The notes under the pieces are model-generated. The model searched no databases. It was not told the DNA's origin and was given only the letters and a program-made list of their open reading frames with translations. A DNA stretch of 64,000 bases from JAJPKK01 sp963747835 (GTDB lineage: Bacteria; Pseudomonadota; Alphaproteobacteria; Rhizobiales; Xanthobacteraceae): assembly GCA_963747835.1 (NCBI GenBank), contig CAVVGO010000005.1, positions 2,666,001 through 2,730,000 of the forward strand, read 5' to 3'. The first letter of the stretch is position 1. Each line of letters opens with the position of its first letter. This document shows, piece after piece, positions 26,926 through 36,004 of the stretch. The position numbers and the translations under genes were made by a program.

Positions 26926-26937
26926 GCTCGCACCCTA

Positions 26938-27450
26938 TCATGAAAATGCGGGAGGGCCCACCGCTCCGATCCATCGACTGACCTTGGACGGGTCTTTCTC
27001 GTCCATATAGAAAAAATGGGCCATCGTGGGCCGCACAGTCGGCTTGCTCTTGTCATCAAATATCATCGTCACGATGCCGCGGAACACCTTGAGCGGGCCG
27101 CCGTCCCAGTATTCGACGACGTCGTGGTGAGCGGTGAACCCGGTGTCGACGAACGCGCGCAAATTCTCTCGGATCGCTTCGCGTCCATGCCAGTCGGCAA
27201 CGCCCAGGTTGCAAACAGCGTCCTCGGCAAAGCAGTCGAACCCTTTACCAAAGGTCTTGTCATCGATTTCCTTCCAAAAGGCCGTGAGCCATTCCGGCGG
27301 TTGCATCTTCGTAAATGTCACTGCGGTCATTTCAGTCTCCGGGGGTGGTGGTGAATTGACGCCGGCCAAAGCGGCGGCAGACGGAAGCACCGCAGCTGTT
27401 GCTGCAGCGCGAACGAGTAGGAGTCGACGATCAACATTCGTGTGACTCAT
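26938..27450 (-). CDS. Exported NTF2/SnoaL-like protein
   Basis: A 170-residue protein with an N-terminal export signal carrying an Arg pair (DRRLLLVRAAATAAVLPSAA), so possibly Tat-dependent. An NTF2-like cone fold of about 120 residues follows: WLTAFWKEIDDKTFGKGF, DAVCNLGVADWHGREAIREN, FTAHHDVVEYWDGGPLKVFR, then a final strand VRPTMAHFFYM. This fold is used by isomerases, hydrolases and ligand-binding proteins. No catalytic set can be named with confidence. It lies on the same strand as, and downstream of, the DJ-1 relic, in the segment that splits the lipid A cluster. Confidence 0.75.
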   Translation of the reverse strand: MSHTNVDRRLLLVRAAATAAVLPSAAALAGVNSPPPPETEMTAVTFTKMQPPEWLTAFWKEIDDKTFGKGFDCFAEDAVCNLGVADWHGREAIRENLRAFVDTGFTAHHDVVEYWDGGPLKVFRGIVTMIFDDKSKPTVRPTMAHFFYMDEKDPSKVSRWIGAVGPPAFS

Positions 27451-27544
27451 GTCAGTGCTCCTGATCGGAAGCGTGATTGAAGCAATCTAGGCTGATGAGC
27501 ATCGGCGGGAGCGCCAGAAACCCCTCATTTTCTGCCAACGCCAA

Positions 27545-27927
27545 CTACCGGACATCGATGCCGAGGCGGGCGGCCACGCGCCGCGCCGTTACCTCCCGCT
27601 GCGCTGTGATGTCCCGCACGGATTGCCGCGCCTGCTCCAGGATCGCAGCAGGGGCGGTCTCGGGCGTGCCGCTGTCAAGGCTTCCTGGCCGAAGCCGCCC
27701 GGTACATGAAGGACGTCCAGCGGCGGCGCATCGGCGGGCGTCGCATCAGGCGTCAGCCACAATCCCTTCAGGTCGCGAACGGGAGCGGCCGTCTTGCCGT
27801 AGATGCAATAGGTCGCGTTCGGGATGCGCGACAGCACCTCGAAAGGTCCGGTCAAATCGATCTGGTCCACTCCCTCAAACAGCAAGGAGCCGATGTGCAA
27901 GTCGGTGTTATGCGGGATCATAGACAT
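27545..27927 (-). pseudogene. DJ-1/PfpI-family protein with internal deletion
   Basis: The N-terminal part (MIPHNTDLHIGSLLFEGVDQ through VLHVPGGFGQEAL) is a clear DJ-1/PfpI domain start. Right after GQEALTA the frame changes and the sequence jumps to what looks like the family's C-terminal tail (GTPETAPAAILEQARQSVRD to RRVAARLGIDV, stop at 27545). About 100 residues are missing between, including the nucleophile-elbow Cys. This is a deletion, not a single-base error, so the gene is judged inactive. It is divergent from a GlxA-type regulator, the usual pairing for these genes. Starts at 27927 or 27921 are equally possible. Confidence 0.78.
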
Positions 27928-27985
27928 CACCGAGTCCGAGGCGAGGATAGACAAGGAAAATCTACCCGGGCATGGTTTGGCGGAT

Positions 27986-28978
27986 ATGCCAAAATCCCCT
28001 CGCTTCACGCCAAATGCGGTTCGCGTCGTCGACGTGCTCACCTATCCGGCGGTACAGCTGCTCGACGTCACCGGGCCGCTTCAGGTATTCGCATCGGCCA
28101 ACGATCACGTCACCATCAATGGAGGAGCGCAGCCCTACGCGCTCAGGGTAGTGGCGAGAGGCGGCCACGGCGTCACAGCCTCGGCTGGGCTGGAGTTTGC
28201 GGCGGGGCCGCTCCCTGCGATCGGAGAAGCATTGGATACCTTGATCGTCGCGGGCGGCGAGGGCGCCGAAGCGGCCGCCGAAGACCCGGCGCTGGTCGAT
28301 TGGGTGCGGCAACGAGCGACGCAGGCGCGGCGCGTCGCCTCCGTTTGCACCGGCGCATTCCTGCTCGCTGCGGCAGGCGTGCTGGACGGGCGGCGCGCCG
28401 CGACCCACTGGATGTACTGTGCCCGGCTTGCACAGCGCTTTCCCGCCGTACGTGTCGAGCCCGATCCGATCTTCGTGCGTGACGGTCCGGTTTGGACCTC
28501 GGCCGGAGTGACGGCCGGCATCGACTTGGCGCTCGCGCTTGTGGAGGAAGACCTCGGCCGCACCGTGGCGCTCGCCGTCGCTCGCTACCTGGTTGTCTTC
28601 CTCAAGCGTCCGGGCGGACAGGCACAATTTAGCGCGGCCTTATCCCTGCAAGCCGCAGAGGACAAATTCGGGGCGCTCCACGGCTGGATCAACGCGCATC
28701 TGGCGGACGACCTTTCGCTTTCGGTCCTGGCCAATCAGGCGGGGATGAGCGAGCGTAGTTTCAGCCGGCACTATGCGGAGGCGACCGGGCAGACGCCGGC
28801 ACGTGCCGTTGAGCGGCTGAGGGCGGAAGCGGCGGGGCGCCTACTGTTGGAGTCAGGCCTGCCGGTCAAACGGATCGCGCAGCGTTGCGGCTTCGGTTCG
28901 GAGGAAACCATGCGGCGCAGCTTCCTGCGCCTGCTAGCCGTCACGCCGTACGACTACCGTGCCCGATTCAACTCTTGA
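27986..28978 (+). CDS. GlxA-family transcriptional regulator (DJ-1/PfpI domain plus AraC-type HTH)
   Basis: A 330-residue regulator. The N-terminal DJ-1-like domain (about 11-190) keeps the elbow Cys C121 in VASVCTGAFLLAAAGVL and has TSAGVTAGIDLALALV. The C-terminal AraC domain (about 225-328) has LHGWINAHLADDLSLSVLAN, MSERSFSRHYAEATGQTPAR and VKRIAQRCGFGSEETMRRSF. Start ATG 27986 is preferred because earlier in-frame ATGs lie inside the divergent gene. It probably controls the divergent DJ-1/PfpI gene, which is now deleted internally, so the regulator may have lost its original target. It is same-strand with adh and lpxXL, 173 bases upstream. Confidence 0.88.
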   Translation: MPKSPRFTPNAVRVVDVLTYPAVQLLDVTGPLQVFASANDHVTINGGAQPYALRVVARGGHGVTASAGLEFAAGPLPAIGEALDTLIVAGGEGAEAAAEDPALVDWVRQRATQARRVASVCTGAFLLAAAGVLDGRRAATHWMYCARLAQRFPAVRVEPDPIFVRDGPVWTSAGVTAGIDLALALVEEDLGRTVALAVARYLVVFLKRPGGQAQFSAALSLQAAEDKFGALHGWINAHLADDLSLSVLANQAGMSERSFSRHYAEATGQTPARAVERLRAEAAGRLLLESGLPVKRIAQRCGFGSEETMRRSFLRLLAVTPYDYRARFNS

Positions 28979-29151
28979 ATGTCGCGTTTGGCCCGATTGG
29001 GCCCTTCGCTGGGGCCCCAGGAATGCCCCGGGAATGGAGGGCACGAGTTGAACTACCCCGGCTCACGCACCGGCCTGCATTGCCGGTTGACGCCGGCCTT
29101 CGCGCAGGGCATCCACCGCTGTCCCCAATACCAACCGGAACCGTGACCGTC

Positions 29152-30174
29152 ATGCGCGCCCTCAATCTTGTTGCCGACCGCAAGCTCGTGCTTGCCGACG
29201 TCGCCGATCCGCCGGCGCCGGGCGCGGGCGAGGTGCAGGTCCAGGTCAAGGCGGTCGGCATCAATCATATCGACCTGTGGGGCTTTCGCGGCATGGCGTT
29301 CGCCAAGCGCAAGATGCCGCTGACGGTGGGCGCGGAGGCGGCCGGTGTCGTCGCCGCGATCGGCCCCGGCGTGACCACGCTCGCGCCCGGCGATCCGGTG
29401 GTGATGTACGGCGCGCTGACCTGCGGCGTCTGCAAGGCGTGCCGCGAGGGCCGCGATAATCTGTGCGAGAACGTCGCCGGCATCATGGGCTTTCACGTCG
29501 ACGGCTTCGCCTGCGATCTCGTCACATTGCCGGAGCGGCTCGTCATCAAGGCGCCGCCGGGCCTTCCCATGCGCGACGCCGCCTGCGCGCCGATCGCGTT
29601 CGCGACCGTCGAGCACATGCTGTTCGACAATGCCAAGCTCGAGCCCGGCGAAACCATTCTGGTCCACGCCGGCGGCTCCGGCATCGGCACCGCCGCCATC
29701 AAGATGGCGAAGGCCATCGGCTGCACCATCATCACCACGGTGGGTGACGACGCCAAGGCCGAGAAGGCGAAGGCACTCGGCGCCGACCACGTCATCAACT
29801 ACCGCAACGACCGCTTCGAGCACGTGGTGCGCAAGATCACCGCCAAGAAGGGAGTCGACGTGGTGTTCGAGCACACCGGTGCCGAGACCTTCCCGGGCTC
29901 GCTGCTCTCGCTCAAGCGCGGCGGCCGGCTGGTCACCTGCGGCGCCACCTCGGGGCCTTCGACCACGCTCAATCTCATGCAGCTGTTCCAGCAGCAATAT
30001 AAGATCTTCGGCTCGTTCGGCGCTTCGATGCGCAACATCCGCACCGCGCTTGCCAAGATGGCCGGCGGGCTCACGCCGGTGATCGACACCGAGGTCGACC
30101 TGCCCGACTTCGAGCGCGGCCTCGCCCGCCTCGAGACCCGCCAAGTGTTCGGCAAGGTGATCGTGAATTTCTAG
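29152..30174 (+). CDS. MDR-family alcohol dehydrogenase-like protein of the lipid A VLCFA cluster (Adh2XL-type)
   Basis: A 340-residue medium-chain dehydrogenase/reductase. The structural zinc site is complete: C91, C94, C97 and C105 in LTCGVCKACREGRDNLCEN. The catalytic zinc ligands are absent: the usual Cys is replaced in GINHIDLWGF and the usual GHE is GAE (VGAEAAGV). That points to a zinc-independent reductase-type chemistry. The Rossmann motif is HAGGSGIGTAAIKMA. In rhizobia a gene of this kind sits between the ketosynthases and lpxXL; here it is followed by lpxXL after three bases but is separated from the ketosynthases by about 5 kb. The start at 29152 gives the family's usual N-terminus. 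Confidence 0.85.
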   Translation: MRALNLVADRKLVLADVADPPAPGAGEVQVQVKAVGINHIDLWGFRGMAFAKRKMPLTVGAEAAGVVAAIGPGVTTLAPGDPVVMYGALTCGVCKACREGRDNLCENVAGIMGFHVDGFACDLVTLPERLVIKAPPGLPMRDAACAPIAFATVEHMLFDNAKLEPGETILVHAGGSGIGTAAIKMAKAIGCTIITTVGDDAKAEKAKALGADHVINYRNDRFEHVVRKITAKKGVDVVFEHTGAETFPGSLLSLKRGGRLVTCGATSGPSTTLNLMQLFQQQYKIFGSFGASMRNIRTALAKMAGGLTPVIDTEVDLPDFERGLARLETRQVFGKVIVNF

Positions 30175-30177
30175 CGC

Positions 30178-31101
30178 ATGATCAACTGGCAGAATCTGCG
30201 CCGCCGGACTGCCCGTTTCCTCAAGGCGGCGGTCAATGCCGCCGCGGGGCGCGCCGCCGCGCTGCTGCTCGGCGCCATCCATCGTCTCGACCGCATCCGG
30301 GTGAGCAACTTCGCCGGCGCCTTCATGCGCACGATCGGACCGTGGCTGCCGGAGCACAAGGTCGGCCGCGCCAATCTGGGTGCCGCGTTCCCCGACAAAT
30401 CGCCGGCCGAGATCGAGACCATCCTGCGCGGCGTGTGGGATAATCTCGGCCGCGTCGGCGCCGAGATCGCGCACCTCGATCACATCTGCTCGGGCGATCC
30501 CTACAAGCGCACCTACATCGAATACACGCCGGACAACATCGCGCGATTCCTGCGGCTCAAGGACGACGGCAAGCCCGCGCTGGTGTTCGCCGCCCATCTC
30601 GCGAACTGGGAACTGCCCGCCGTGATCGCGGCGAGCGACGGGGTAGATTCCGTGGTGCTGTACCGCCGCCCTAACCTCGGCGCCATCGCGGACGCCGTGA
30701 TCGCGCTGCGCGGCGGCCTGATGGGCGAGATGGTGGCATCGAGCATGGGAGCGCCGGTGACGCTCGCCCGCGCACTGGAGGCCGGCCGCCACGTCGCCAT
30801 GCTGGTCGACCAGCATTACGGCCGGGGCGTCGATGTCACCTTCTTCGGCCGCACCTGCGGGGTTAATCCGCTGATCGCCATGTTGGCACGCGAGATCGAA
30901 TGCCCGATCCACGGCACCCGCGTGATCCGCCTGCCCGGCAACAAGTTCCGCGGCGAGATCACCGAGGAAGTCGCGCCGGTGCGCGACGCCACCGGCCGCA
31001 TCGACGTCCAGGGCACCATGCAGGCGATCACCGCCGTGGTAGAAGGCTGGGTGCGCGAGCACCCGGAGCAGTGGCTGTGGCTGCACCGGAGATGGCGGTA
31101 G
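30178..31101 (+). CDS. lpxXL: Lipid A very-long-chain acyltransferase LpxXL (LpxL/HtrB family)
   Basis: A 307-residue inner-membrane acyltransferase that transfers the long acyl chain from AcpXL to lipid A. The catalytic HX4E motif is H140 to E145 in VFAAHLANWELPAV. Later family blocks are VLYRRPNLGAIADAVIALRG, AMLVDQHYGRGVDVTFFGR and the terminal PEQWLWLHRRW. The N-terminal region has a hydrophobic stretch (AAGRAAALLLGAI). It begins three bases after the dehydrogenase stop, so the two are co-transcribed. Physical linkage with acpXL within 10 kb supports the specific LpxXL assignment over LpxL/LpxM. Confidence 0.9.
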   Translation: MINWQNLRRRTARFLKAAVNAAAGRAAALLLGAIHRLDRIRVSNFAGAFMRTIGPWLPEHKVGRANLGAAFPDKSPAEIETILRGVWDNLGRVGAEIAHLDHICSGDPYKRTYIEYTPDNIARFLRLKDDGKPALVFAAHLANWELPAVIAASDGVDSVVLYRRPNLGAIADAVIALRGGLMGEMVASSMGAPVTLARALEAGRHVAMLVDQHYGRGVDVTFFGRTCGVNPLIAMLAREIECPIHGTRVIRLPGNKFRGEITEEVAPVRDATGRIDVQGTMQAITAVVEGWVREHPEQWLWLHRRWR

Positions 31102-31222
31102 GGGCCGGATAAAGGCCGCCCGGAACTCGGGCGATGCGAGCGTGGTCGCGTCAGCTATCGAGGGAGGCCCGCGCCGGCCGCACGATCAGCGGGTCTGATT
31201 TTGGGCCCGAAGCAGCCACCGC

Positions 31223-31386
31223 GTGGGGCGCAATAAGCGCAGCGCATTGCGCTGCTCCATTTCAAGCACACCCGCCAAATTTTGCGCGTCGGAAGATTGC
31301 CTGGCAGTCCTCTGGAAATGGCGGCACCGGTGTCACGCGGCTTTTGCGTCAGAACGGCGTAATGCGCTGCGCTTATTGAGCCCCAC
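31223..31386. repeat. Palindromic element with 30-bp inverted termini
   Basis: Inverted arms at 31223-31252 and 31357-31386 match at 28 of 30 positions (GTGGGGCGCAATAAGCGCAG on the left). The 104-bp interior has no coding potential that I can support. It fills most of the 313-base gap between lpxXL and the GDSL gene. It resembles a small non-autonomous palindromic (MITE- or REP-like) element; no direct target duplication was identified. Confidence 0.72.
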
Positions 31387-31414
31387 AATTCTGCGCCGGA
31401 AGCGACGTTTCACG

Positions 31415-33787
31415 TCATGACGCCCCGTGCGGCTTGGCCAGGGGCCCCTGCTGGGCGACGCTCGATTGATCCACCACCAGCGTGCCGCCGCCGCCGTCGC
31501 TTGCCGTGATAAAGGTCGACGCCAGGTAATTGCCCAGCAGCGCGATGTTTGCGGTGTTCACGCCGTCCGTCACCGTCAGCGTGCCGCCGGTGGCGTTGCC
31601 GGCATAGCTGGCCGTTGTGGTTCCCAACGCGTAGTTGATGCCGGTGAGGTCGAGGGCGTCCTGCGCTATCACCTTGTCGCTGACCAGAGTGCTGTACTCG
31701 TAATTCGCCTGGATGAGTTGGCCGGCCGCGGACAGATGCTGATCGTCGGAGAACAGGCTCGTCTGCTCCGCGTTCGGTGAACTGAGATAGGCGTATTGCT
31801 GATCTGCCGGAACGCTTGAACTTTCGGGCGTCGTCGTGTTGGCGCCCCACAGACCCCAGCCGGAGAGTGAATCGGTGGTGTCGGGCTCGATCAAAGCCGA
31901 ACTCCGTGCCCGTGCCCTGGACGCCGGGCAGCGTCTCGTTGGGGTCAAGTCCGAATGCCGTCGGATTGGCCTTGACGGTGTCCAGCATCGAATGGACGTC
32001 GCCTTGAATGTAGGGAACTCCGGACGCGTTGAGATCGTCAAAAAGCTGTGTCGAATAATATTCGGCCAAGGATTTGTCGCTCAAATTGTTGTCGACCATC
32101 ACATACTGTGCGCCCGCGGCAAACAAATCCACGATCGCGGTCGTCAACTGCTGAGCCGCCGCGGCCACGTAGGCGTCCTGCGACGCAACGTCACCCGGAA
32201 ATGTATTCAATGCATAGGATATGTCGTTGCCGCCGGAACTTATGAGATAGAGCGCGTTCGGATCAGCCTGCCCGGCTGCGGTCAAGTAGTTCGATATCTG
32301 CGCGGCTGTCGACGGCAGGGTGTTGTTGATGGAATTTCCGGTGTCGCCGTTGCCCGCGAAAGCCGCATCGAGCGAGCCGGAAATGGCGTAATTGGTGCCG
32401 CCTCCAGGCGCATAAGCCGAATTGGCGGTGAGGCCGAGGTCGCCCGCAAGGAGTTGGGAATTCATCAGTCCGACCCCGACCGGACTAGCCGTTCCTCCGT
32501 TCGCGAGCGCGTTTTGAATCCGTGCATCAATATTGGGGTTGCCCGTCGACAGGTACTGAAACGCTCCGCTATCGATCGAGCTGTCGCCAAATCCAATGAA
32601 TTGCGAGAACACGTTCGGACTCACCCCGGCAAATCCGGAAATCGTACCCGTGAACGTTGCGTCGAGCTTCAGCGTGCCGACCGCCCCCGCCGCGAAGGCC
32701 ACATTCGCGGCCGATGCGCCGTCGAACTCGATCTCTCCGCCATTGATCGTGGCCGAGACCGCGCCCACGCTGCCGTTGACATCGAGGAGCGCCGCGGCGC
32801 CGTTCGACATCAATGTGCCGGTCGTGCCGACGTTGCTGCCTTGTATGAGCAACTCGCTGCTGCTGTTCGCTTCCAGCGTGCCCGCATTCGACACAATGAC
32901 GTTGGAGATGATGCTGAGGCCGCTGCCCGCGAGGGTGTCGACCAGACTGCCGTTGCCGACCTGCAGGCTGCCTCCGGAAATTTCCGCGCTTGAGAGATCG
33001 ACATGAGCGCCGACGCCCAAAGCCCGGACGAGGCCAGTGCGGCCAAGAGGACCGGTGACGTTGGTGACCCCGCCGTCGATCACGAGCCTCGCATTCGTTC
33101 CGAGTGCCTCGAGGATTCCTTCATTCGACACATTGCTGACAATGATGACTCCCTCAGTCGTCGTCCCCGCGATCACGCCGGCGTTTCCGATGGTGTGACT
33201 GAGCCCGAACAGCGTGCCGTTGGTGTCGAGTACCAGCGGCGCGGTCGTGCCGTTGCCGTCGATGACCCCGGCCGCCTGATTGATGAGCGTCAGGTTGCCG
33301 CCGCCGATGACTTCCGGATCCGATGATCCTGTTCGAGGCATTGATGAGCGTGGATACCGCGCCGCTGCCGGTAATGAGATTTTTGCCGCCCGGACTGAAG
33401 AGTCACCGAGCCGGCGCCGCTCAGTGTGGTCGTGCCTTTGATGACGAGCTCGGTCTTGTGACCGGTCGAGTTCAGCGTGATCTTGCCGGTATTCTTGAAG
33501 GTACCGCCGATCGCAAGGACGGCGGCGTCACTGATGCGAATTGTTCCGGCGTTCGCGCCCGCGCCCGTGCCGGCGGTGATGGTGAATGTGCCGCCGGTGA
33601 CCGCAAGCGTCGCAGTGCTGATGGTCGCGAGGGTCCTGACTGTGTGGCTCGTGGAACTCGCAACGGTGTAGGTCCCGATGGCATCGATGAATACGTTATC
33701 GAGCGCGCCGGGGACCAGGCTCGGATTCCAATCCCTCGCGGTGCTGAAAAGGCCGCTGATGGGAAACCTCCAATGAATTGCCGTCAT
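31415..33787 (-). pseudogene. GDSL-type esterase/lipase with adhesin-like repeat region, frameshifted
   Basis: About 790 residues when three or more breaks (near 33400, 33320 and 31900) are bridged. The N-terminus (MTAIHWRFPISGLFSTARDW, VFIDAIGTYTVASSTSHTV) lacks a Sec signal and is a beta-rich repeat region of the type seen in type I-secreted or autotransporter-like proteins. The GDSL hydrolase follows: block I FIGFGDSSIDSG, block III ISSGGNDISYAL and block V LFSDDQHLSAAGQ, giving Ser, Gly/Asn, Asp and His. The C-terminus (DGVNTANIALLGNYLASTFI, DGGGGTLVVD) looks like a calcium-binding secretion-associated repeat. It is divergent from the LuxR-type gene. Secretion route and substrate are inference. 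Confidence 0.78.
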
Positions 33788-33970
33788 CGATTTGTTTCCT
33801 GGACCTGGCCCTTTGTGTCTTGGACTAAGACCTGACAAGGACGATATCTGCATAGCACGTTTCGCCGGCGAAGGCGCCCAAGGTTCTTGGTAGGTCCTGA
33901 TGGGGCCGCGGTTCAATCTGCGGGTAAAGAATTTCACCGGCTGGCAATGTAGGGTAACGCCGAACACGTT

Positions 33971-33992
33971 GCCTCCTCCGATCGGAGGAGGC
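33971..33992. promoter_or_regulatory. 22-bp perfect palindrome in the GDSL/LuxR divergent region
   Basis: A perfect palindrome centred on CGATCG (GCCTCCTCCGATCGGAGGAG plus two bases), within the 418-base region between the divergent GDSL and LuxR-type genes. The same core recurs just after the LuxR-type gene (35376-35393). Location and symmetry suggest an operator for a dimeric regulator. Apart from it, 33788-34205 holds no gene I can support. Confidence 0.5.
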
Positions 33993-34205
33993 CCGGCCGC
34001 TTTGTGCGGGTTGACGGGAATTATCCAATTTTCGGCACGGACCGTTTGGAAGCTGTGGCCGGATTTCCCGCGGACTTCACAATGCTGCCGCGTTTTGCCT
34101 TCATTCACGAAGGAAACACGGCGACATTTAGATCGATTTTTCGGATCATCGGCTCGGTCGCGTGAGTCGCTCGGAGGGCGCAGTCTGTCTATCAAAGAGG
34201 ATGCG

Positions 34206-35348
34206 ATGAATGCGCGCGAGCCGGAAATACTCTCGTCATTGATCGGCGATATCTATGATACGACGCTCGACAGATCGCTCTGGCCAAGCGCGCTGAAGAA
34301 GATCACCAAATTCGTTCGCGGCGAGGCCGCGGCTGTGTTCTGGAGCGATGCCGCGAATAATAGCGGAGACATTTATTTGGAGGATGGCGGTATCCCGCCT
34401 TATTACAGGGATCTGTATTTCGAGAAATACGTCAAGTTAAACCCGACCACGACGCCGCGTTTCTTCGCCGATGCCGAAACGCCGATCTCAACAGGCGATT
34501 TGCTGCCCTACGACGAGTTCCTGCAGACACGATTTTATCGGGAATGGGCGCGGCCGCAGCGGTTGGTTGATTTTGCCAGCATTACGCTCGAGAAATCGGC
34601 GACGAAATCCGCCATGTTCGGAGTTTTCCGTCACGAGCGGGAAGGTTTGGTCGACGACGAAATGCGCCGACGCATGCGGCTGGTGGGTCCCCATATCCGG
34701 CGTGCGGTTCTTATCGCCAAGATCGTCGACCTCAAGCAGACCGAAGCGGTGATGTTTGCGCAAACGCTCGATGGTCTTCGTGCCGCAACGTTTCTCGTCG
34801 ACGCGACCGGACGCATCGTGCATGCCAATGTCGCCGGCCACTTGCTCTTGACCGAAGGTGACGTCCTGCGGGCGGTGGCGGGCAAGCTGGTCTCGGGCGA
34901 ACGGCAGATCGACGAAAATTTGCACGACATCTTTCGCGCCGCTTCCAATGGCGATGCCGCGCTCGGCGGGAGGGGCATTGCGCTGCCGCTGATTGCGAAA
35001 ACCGGCGAGCGCCATGTCGCCCACGTGCTGCCGCTTACCTCGGGCGCACGCCAGGGCGCCGGATTGAGTCACGCGGCCGCCGCCGCCGTATTCGTCCATA
35101 AGGCTGCTGTTGAAGCCCCGTCACCGCCGGAAGCCGTCGCCAAAGCTTACAAGTTGACGCTGACGGAGCTGCGCGTCCTGTTCGCCATCGTTGACATCGG
35201 GGGCGTCCCGGAGGTCGCCGATGTACTCGGCATCGCCGCTTCGACGGTGAAGACGCACCTGGGGAGCCTCTATGAGAAAACCGGCACCCGACGCCAGGCT
35301 GATCTCGTCAAGCTCGTCGCCGGATTCGCCAGTCCGCTGCTGAAGTAA
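34206..35348 (+). CDS. LuxR-family transcriptional regulator
   Basis: A 380-residue regulator. The N-terminal two thirds are a PAS-like sensory region (LRAATFLVDATGRIVHANVA near 200-220, typical of PAS folds). The C-terminal helix-turn-helix (about 313-365) has LTLTELRVLFAIVDIGGVPE, VLGIAASTVKTHLGSLYEKT and GTRRQADLVKLV. Start ATG 34206 is chosen because AGAGG lies just upstream; a longer in-frame opening extends into the palindromic promoter region without family-like sequence. It is divergent from the GDSL esterase gene and is its likely regulator. Matching palindromes on both sides may be its binding sites. Confidence 0.85.
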   Translation: MNAREPEILSSLIGDIYDTTLDRSLWPSALKKITKFVRGEAAAVFWSDAANNSGDIYLEDGGIPPYYRDLYFEKYVKLNPTTTPRFFADAETPISTGDLLPYDEFLQTRFYREWARPQRLVDFASITLEKSATKSAMFGVFRHEREGLVDDEMRRRMRLVGPHIRRAVLIAKIVDLKQTEAVMFAQTLDGLRAATFLVDATGRIVHANVAGHLLLTEGDVLRAVAGKLVSGERQIDENLHDIFRAASNGDAALGGRGIALPLIAKTGERHVAHVLPLTSGARQGAGLSHAAAAAVFVHKAAVEAPSPPEAVAKAYKLTLTELRVLFAIVDIGGVPEVADVLGIAASTVKTHLGSLYEKTGTRRQADLVKLVAGFASPLLK

Positions 35349-35375
35349 CTGATGCCTCTTCCGCCGGCACGGTCT

Positions 35376-35393
35376 CTCCTCCGATCGGAGGAG
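35376..35393. promoter_or_regulatory. 18-bp perfect palindrome downstream of the LuxR-type gene
   Basis: CTCCTCCGATCGGAGGAG, the same core as the palindrome at 33971-33992. It begins 28 bases after the LuxR-type stop and lies about 150 bases before the small membrane-protein gene. It could be an operator for that gene or part of a terminator, but no T-run follows. Confidence 0.45.
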
Positions 35394-35541
35394 GCGGTGG
35401 GCACAGGCGGCGCGCTATGTAGTCAGGGGCGCCCGGTATTGCGATGTCGCGCACACGCGTTCTCGGCCGTTGGCATCTCGCTCGCCGAATTGCGGCTGGG
35501 AACAAGGATCGCGGCATCATTTTTGAAATGGAGGCCGTACG

Positions 35542-35748
35542 ATGCCGATGCGCGGAGAGATTGAAGCGCGTTTGCCGGACCCTGCGGCTCGGTCCCAATT
35601 TTCACGAACCAAAATCGAAACGGTTGCCTGGTCGGAATTTGCCGCCGCGTGCGCGATCGCGGTCGTCGGCCTCCTCGGATCGCTGCTGTTGGCTTCGATG
35701 ACGCCGAGCTTCGGTCCACTCGATATCGTGGTGATGCCGCTGCTGTGA
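35542..35748 (+). CDS. Small hypothetical membrane protein
   Basis: Sixty-eight residues with a soluble N-terminal 30 (MPMRGEIEARLPDPAARSQF) and one hydrophobic segment (EFAAACAIAVVGLLGSLLLA). GGAGG lies seven bases before the ATG, the main support for expression. It follows the LuxR-type gene and a palindromic site on the same strand. No family recognised. It could be a chance open frame, but the ribosome site and clear membrane segment favour a real gene. Confidence 0.5.
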   Translation: MPMRGEIEARLPDPAARSQFSRTKIETVAWSEFAAACAIAVVGLLGSLLLASMTPSFGPLDIVVMPLL

Positions 35749-35836
35749 TTGTGCAGTCGAAGGCGCTGCCGAGATCGCGACAGAAATTTAGGGTCGTTGC
35801 CCGCCGGTCGACTGGCGTGCATTGCCGCAATTGTAG

Positions 35837-35865
35837 CCCGGATATCGCTGCCAGCGAAATCCGGG
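35837..35865. repeat. REP-like palindrome
   Basis: Arms CCCGGATATCGCTG (35837-35850) and CAGCGAAATCCGGG (35852-35865) pair with one mismatch around a one-base loop. The preceding GTAGCCCGGAT sequence also occurs in the repeat at 44749-44839. It lies in the gap (35749-36004) before the acetamidase-family gene, where no other feature was seen. Confidence 0.6.
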
Positions 35866-36004
35866 ACTGTCCGATCCGCACGGGACCGCTCAATCGACGC
35901 CGCAGTGCCGCACCCGGGGTTTCGCTGGCCGCTCAACCCGGGCTTCGGTTCAATGATCTCCCCGACCTGACTGAAGATCGGCGAAGGATGGAGTTAATCG
36001 CACA

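Noticed and set aside
29053..31086. 677-codon open frame antisense to adh and lpxXL
   Set aside because: Spans two well-supported genes on the other strand and shows only Arg/Ala/Gly/His-rich shadow sequence.
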